A stretch of DNA of 64,000 bases, from assembly GCA_951213105.1 (NCBI GenBank), contig OX578142.1:1752649-1816648 (forward strand), written 5' to 3'. Source of the stretch: Amaurobius ferox. Its lineage: Eukaryota > Arthropoda > Arachnida > Araneae > Amaurobiidae. The position numbers and the translations under genes were made by a program. Below the pieces are notes generated by a model that was not told the DNA's origin, ran no database searches, and saw nothing but the letters and a program-made list of their open reading frames with translations. Of this stretch, positions 60,378 to 64,000 are shown piece by piece. Position 1 is the first letter of the stretch. Every line of letters starts with the position of its first letter.

Positions 60378-62456
60378 CTATTGCTCACTTTGGAGTTTTT
60401 TGATGCGGTCAATTTCACGGCGAAAAGCCTTGCAATTGTTTTTGTCATGCACTGAATGGCGATAGTTCCAGTTAAGGGTTTCACCATTGTCGGCAGCTTT
60501 GACAATTGCCGTAGAACAGTTTACACATTTTGGTATCATAGCTTTGCAAGCATGGTGGTCGTGAGTTTTGCTGGCGCAACGACCACAGACTCCCGTAGGG
60601 AAAGGGCAATAGTTAGCTACGTGACCGTAGTCTTGACACCGGAAGCATATTTTGATGTTGATATATTTCTTAATTATAAAATATCTGAAATGGTGGAAGA
60701 GTTTGCGAGTTTCTTTGAGAAGTTTTGCAACGGGCACCTCCACCAGCACCACCCAGTTAGAGGAACCTCTTGGGTTCCGGAAGTTTTTTATGATGGAGAT
60801 ATCTGAAGATGATTTGATGGAAGGACAGTTGTTAGCAATAAGAGATTTGACGTTTGCCTCGTTGTAATCTAGAGGAATATTGAATAAGATCAAAGCCTCT
60901 TTCCTGGGAGGCTCCATTTTGATATTGAATTTTTGTCTGACTGAAGAGTTCTCCAGAAGTGGTAAGAGGTTAGCTCCCTGTGGGTTTTCACATGTCAGTT
61001 TTAGTGTGCCATTAGGCAGAGCAGTGATATTCTTCACCTCTAGGCCTTTAGGACGGGGGATTGAAAATAAGTCTTTTTTCAATTGCTCATTGTTTTTCAG
61101 GCGATCCTTGCCCTGCAACAGGATGCTGGAAAAAGTTTTTGCAGGAGCTGAAGCAGAGGAAGGATCTTTGGAAGTTGAAGGCTTGAGATTGGCAACTGAA
61201 GGCAGAATCTCTTTGATAGATTTGTCCACAAGGGAGGGTAGACTGTTAGCGATAGAGTTTTTGAATTCGTTGAGCATGGCAGTTGTAGTCGTTTTAAACT
61301 CATCAGTCATAGTTTTGTGGAAATTAGTTATTTCTTCTCTACAATCCTTGGCAAAATGTTGGAAAGAGTCTGAAGGCGTCGCCGCGGAAGAAGAAGATTG
61401 GAGGTTGCACTCAAGGGCAGAGCAAAAGCTCCCAAGTTGGTTGAACTTATCCTCCAGGTAGTTCCTATGAGTGGAATTTGTTCTGATGTTTTTAGTAATA
61501 TAATTGTTCATCCTAGTAAGGTTCTTAACGATTAGAGCTAGTAGTTCGTTGTTATCTGTGTTAGCAATGTCAATAGACTCCAAGGTGTCTGCAGTGGAAA
61601 CAGCATCATCGGCAGAAAAGGCAGAGGGAAACGAAGAACTGATGAAGGGAGGCAGGAAATCAACAACGGGAGCAGCAGCAGGAGGAGACACCGGAGCCGG
61701 GACAGAAGAGGCACAAGGAACCGGCGCAGGAACAAGAGCAGGTGGAGAAGCCAGAACAGGGGCAGCAGGAGCCGGAGCAGCAGGAACAGCCGAGCAAACA
61801 GGAGCAGCAACAGGAGGAGGGCAATCAGGAGCAGTAGAGCAAACAGGGGCAGCAACAGGTGGGCAAACGGGGACAGAAGGAGCAGCAGAGCATACAGGAA
61901 CATCAGCAGCAGAGGAGCAAAAAACATCAGAAACAGGAGGAGAAATCTCAGACGCAGCAGCAGGAGTCCAAGGAGCAGGAGAAGAAGGACGAAGAACCGG
62001 AGAAGACTTGTAGGAGTGAAGAAGATCAAGGCGGTTTGAAGGGCGTGGAGGATTTGAGAACATTTGAAATTGATGAACTTGATGGACTGGGGTCAAAGAT
62101 GAAGAGGCAACACGTTGAGGAAGCGGTTGAAAGTGTGCTGGTGGAGTGCGAATGGCACCGGAGTAAGATTGATTAGAGTTGATATATGATGAAGTAAGTG
62201 GTACCAATTTTACGTAAGGTTGAAGGTGTTGAGTATGAGTGGAGACACTAGAACTGGTGGATGGAGTGGTCACACATGTAGAAGATAATGACATAGTTGA
62301 GTATGGAAGTGTAGCACAGGCAGCATCTGATGAAGTAACGTAAACAGAAGAAGACGTAAAAGCAGGAGGGCGGGGGGAAAATAAGGGGGGAAAAACTGTG
62401 AGGGAATCAAAGGGAGGGATAGTGGGGAGGGAGATATTCATTTGATTATGTTCCAT
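60378..62456 (-). CDS. ORF1 gag-like protein of family C (copy 7), 692 aa
   Basis: Gag-like nucleic-acid-binding protein of the autonomous element. Residues 1-155 are Ser/Thr/Pro-rich. Residues about 157-265 are a striking Pro/Ala/Val/Cys low-complexity stretch with repeats of the type PVAAPVCS. Residues 300-415 are mostly helical (RNYLEDKF near 331). Residues 465-600 match the PRE_C2HC/RRM-like block (NGTLKLTC, NWVVLVE). Three CCHC knuckles lie at about 604-617, 624-637 and 644-675. The start ATG at 62456 has G at -3 and +4. The TAG stop at 60378-60380 is 95 bp upstream of ORF2. It is longer than the family A protein mainly through the Pro/Ala-rich insert. Expected role: binding element RNA, and possibly localisation to the satellite. 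Confidence 0.92.
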   Translation of the reverse strand: MEHNQMNISLPTIPPFDSLTVFPPLFSPRPPAFTSSSVYVTSSDAACATLPYSTMSLSSTCVTTPSTSSSVSTHTQHLQPYVKLVPLTSSYINSNQSYSGAIRTPPAHFQPLPQRVASSSLTPVHQVHQFQMFSNPPRPSNRLDLLHSYKSSPVLRPSSPAPWTPAAASEISPPVSDVFCSSAADVPVCSAAPSVPVCPPVAAPVCSTAPDCPPPVAAPVCSAVPAAPAPAAPVLASPPALVPAPVPCASSVPAPVSPPAAAPVVDFLPPFISSSFPSAFSADDAVSTADTLESIDIANTDNNELLALIVKNLTRMNNYITKNIRTNSTHRNYLEDKFNQLGSFCSALECNLQSSSSAATPSDSFQHFAKDCREEITNFHKTMTDEFKTTTTAMLNEFKNSIANSLPSLVDKSIKEILPSVANLKPSTSKDPSSASAPAKTFSSILLQGKDRLKNNEQLKKDLFSIPRPKGLEVKNITALPNGTLKLTCENPQGANLLPLLENSSVRQKFNIKMEPPRKEALILFNIPLDYNEANVKSLIANNCPSIKSSSDISIIKNFRNPRGSSNWVVLVEVPVAKLLKETRKLFHHFRYFIIKKYINIKICFRCQDYGHVANYCPFPTGVCGRCASKTHDHHACKAMIPKCVNCSTAIVKAADNGETLNWNYRHSVHDKNNCKAFRREIDRIKKLQSEQ
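61690..61985. repeat. Low-complexity GCAGCAGGAG-rich stretch within family C ORF1
   Basis: Purine-rich repeats (GCAGCAACAGG, GCAGGAGC and similar) encode the Pro/Ala/Val/Cys-rich segment of ORF1 on the minus strand. Unlike the surrounding A/T-rich sequence it is G/C-rich, and it leaves long open shadow frames on the plus strand. Confidence 0.8.
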
Positions 62457-63895
62457 GACAATAGCTAAAATATATTTGGTTCATAAAAGCAAGTTGACAA
62501 AAATTTCATTAAGGTAACATGTAAAGACAAAAATTTCATAATACATCAGCAGGGGAGTAGGTGACACATTAAAGACTCACAATATTTATAAACACTAAAT
62601 AACGCAAACTGACAGGAAACGGATAAGTATAACATGACTGAAGAACGTAAAAGGCAGAAAATGACATCAAAAATTTCCTATGGGAAATCCCATGTTAGAG
62701 GCGTGACAGAAATGACAGCGTCACCGAGATCAGAAGAAATAGTCGAAACCAGTCAAAATTTAATTTTGAGATGTAGTACTGCTAAATGGAACAGTGTGCC
62801 AAGCAAAATTTAAATATTTTAAAAATTGAAAAGTTTAAAAGACTTTAAAAATTCTCTATGGAAGATCCCATGTTAAAAACGTGATTGGAATGACTGTGAG
62901 ACGTGACAGAAATGACTGATGCATCAAAAGGAGAGGAAAAGTCGAAACCGGTCAAAAATTAATTTTGAGATACAGCACTCAATAATGTAACAATATACCA
63001 AGCCGAATTAAAAAATTTCAAAAATTGTAAAATTTAAAAGACTTCAAAGTTTTCCTATGGAGAATCCCATGTTAAAAACGTGATTGGGATGACGAAAAAT
63101 TTATAAAGGTGAACTTGAAGAAAAAGTCAAAACCGGTCAGCAGGACTCAAAAAGGGGGGGAACACTTGAAAATAAGACAGATTGCCATTTCAAAATTCCA
63201 AAACTTTAGAAATGAAAAGAATATTCGAAAAAAAAAAAAAAAAAGTGTTAAATGACACGTACATGAAATTGGTTCGGAAGTGAAAATGTTATTTTCCAAA
63301 AGGTTGATCAAACTGAAGAAGAGGACAAATGGTAAGTTAGTACGGGTACAGAGGCACCGAAATGTCAAGAGAAGAAGAGATCCAAATATTACAGAACATT
63401 CCACACGCCAGGGAAGAGTCCAAAAATGAAAGAGGGGGGATACGAAGTATACAAATCAAAAATATAGAAAGTGACATTATAAAAACATGAAATACATATA
63501 TAAATACTGTTCCCATGGCAAAAATATAAATCAATTATCAATAACAAAACATTAAAATGCATTATATCATAAAAAATATTACAAAAATAACAATTTTTAG
63601 GTGTTTAAAATGTTGTTTTAAAACAACAAAAAGGACGAAATTGCATAGTTTTAGCAGCGTCGTTCAATGGTGATTCAATACATTGAAGCGATAGAACATT
63701 TCAAATATATAACTTGTAATATCTCACCCGCTAAAAGGCGTAGCAAGAAAATGAAGACATCTGCTTAAACTGAGCAGGGGGTGCACAAAACGATATAACA
63801 CACTAAACCATAACACGAATAATCACGCAACCAAGGCATACATAACGGGAGCCAAAAAAAGAACGACATATCACAACATCGACATATCACAACCC
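62457..63895 (-). promoter_or_regulatory. 5' UTR of family C with ~180-200-bp tandem repeats (copy 7)
   Basis: Noncoding 1.44 kb upstream of ORF1. Two and a half degenerate units begin near 62672, 62850 and 63050, each with TTCCTATGG..AATCCCATGTTA, ACGTGATTGG(A/G)ATGAC, AGTC(G/A)AAACCGGTCA and TTAATTTTGAGAT. Near the extreme 5' end CGACATATCACAAC is repeated in tandem (63864-63893). The unit sequence is unrelated to the 127-bp repeats of family A. A promoter role is inferred from position. Confidence 0.65.
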
Positions 63896-63913
63896 AAGGG
63901 GGGTAGCATGAAA
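63896..63913. other. Target-site duplication of copy 7, right
   Basis: The same 18 bases directly after the element's 5' end, continuing into AAGTATAG of the monomer. The first two A's could belong to the element, so the duplication is 16-18 bp. Confidence 0.85.
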
Positions 63914-64000
63914 AAGTATAGATTTTTCGAAATTTTGAAACCTCGTATTTTGGACATCAAACAGAAGGTATCGGCCAGAAAGCCAGGAAATCGGACTTCT
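63896..64000. repeat. 177-bp satellite array, block 8 (runs off the window)
   Basis: The satellite resumes after the 5' end of retroelement copy 7 with AAGGGGGGTAGCATGAAA, the right-hand target-site duplication. The following monomer is the CGTATTTTGG / CGGACTTCT variant. This block shows that copy 7 is inserted inside the array rather than at its edge. Confidence 0.95.

Larger units (their letters stand above)
56163..63895 (-). mobile_element. Non-LTR retrotransposon copy 7, family C (ORF1 + ORF2, apparently full length)
   Basis: A 7733-bp element, the only one here with enzymatic functions. Sense order: 5' UTR of 1.44 kb with tandem repeats; ORF1 gag-like (62456-60378); 95-bp spacer; ORF2 with apurinic-type endonuclease and RT (60282-57607); RNase H and C-terminal zinc knuckle in a shifted frame (to 56760); 597-bp 3' UTR without poly(A). 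The 18-bp duplication AAGGGGGGTAGCATGAAA occurs at 56145-56162 and 63896-63913. The domain set suits the I/R1/LOA-type superclade; the exact clade would need a phylogeny. One frameshift is visible, so this copy as read would not make a complete ORF2 protein. Confidence 0.93.

Noticed and set aside
61504..62013. Plus-strand 169-codon Gly/Ala-rich frame, and the 193-codon frame at 60880-61461
   Set aside because: Shadows of ORF1 on the opposite strand; low-complexity sequence lacks stops in several frames.
56163..63895. LTR retrotransposon or endogenous virus
   Set aside because: No terminal repeats, no protease, integrase or envelope. The endonuclease is of the apurinic type and the 5' ends are truncated, as in LINEs.
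62457..63895. Origin of the satellite from the family C 5' UTR
   Set aside because: Short resemblances such as TCGAAAC are too weak, and no longer alignment was visible by eye.
1..64000. Intramolecular G-quadruplexes at the G-tracts
   Set aside because: There is one G-run per 177 bp, so four runs are not close together; only intermolecular structures would be possible.

Overview
This window is eukaryotic repeat DNA and holds no ordinary single-copy gene. About 43 kb (roughly two thirds, about 240 monomers) is a tandem satellite with a 177-bp monomer. The other ~21 kb is seven insertions of non-LTR (LINE-type) retrotransposons. The families (apurinic-type endonuclease + reverse transcriptase + RNase H ORF2; gag-like ORF1 with three CCHC knuckles) point to an animal, most plausibly an arthropod. 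Nothing here fixes the species. No rRNA, tRNA, CRISPR or cellular gene was seen.

Layout: satellite 1-1408; copy 1 (gag-only, family A) 1409-5387; satellite 5388-7515; copy 2 (family B, 5'-truncated) 7516-8758; satellite 8759-10007; copy 3 (family B, 5'-truncated) 10008-11357; satellite 11358-19325; copy 4 (family C, short 3' end) 19326-19890; satellite 19891-26796; copy 5 (family A, longest) 26797-31453; satellite 31454-53880 (22 kb); copy 6 (family C, truncated in ORF2) 53881-55082; satellite 55083-56162; copy 7 (family C, apparently full length, 7.7 kb, ORF1+ORF2) 56163-63895; satellite to the end. All elements read on the minus strand, so their 3' ends lie on the left.

The main result is that all seven insertions have their 3' end joined to the same nucleotide of the satellite monomer (GCATGAAA^AAGTATAG), while their 5' ends are cut at different points. 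Most are flanked by a 15-20 bp duplication of the G-tract/TAGCATGAAA motif. Uninterrupted satellite copies matching both flanks of several insertions exist elsewhere in the window. This is the signature of repeated, independent, site-specific target-primed reverse transcription into a satellite, not of one insertion amplified with the array.

Families A and B encode only a gag-like protein followed by a long 3' UTR, with no ORF2. They share their last ~275 bp with family C, the only family with endonuclease/RT/RNase H. This looks like a gag-only/autonomous partnership, similar in architecture to Drosophila HeT-A with TART/TAHRE, but housed in a 177-bp satellite rather than at telomeres. The ORF2 of copy 7 is broken by one extra base in a C8 run just before the RNase H domain. 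The satellite is organised in nested higher-order repeats (3, 7, 9, 16 and ~24 monomers), showing recent amplification, and one monomer carries a 14-bp deletion at the element's target site.
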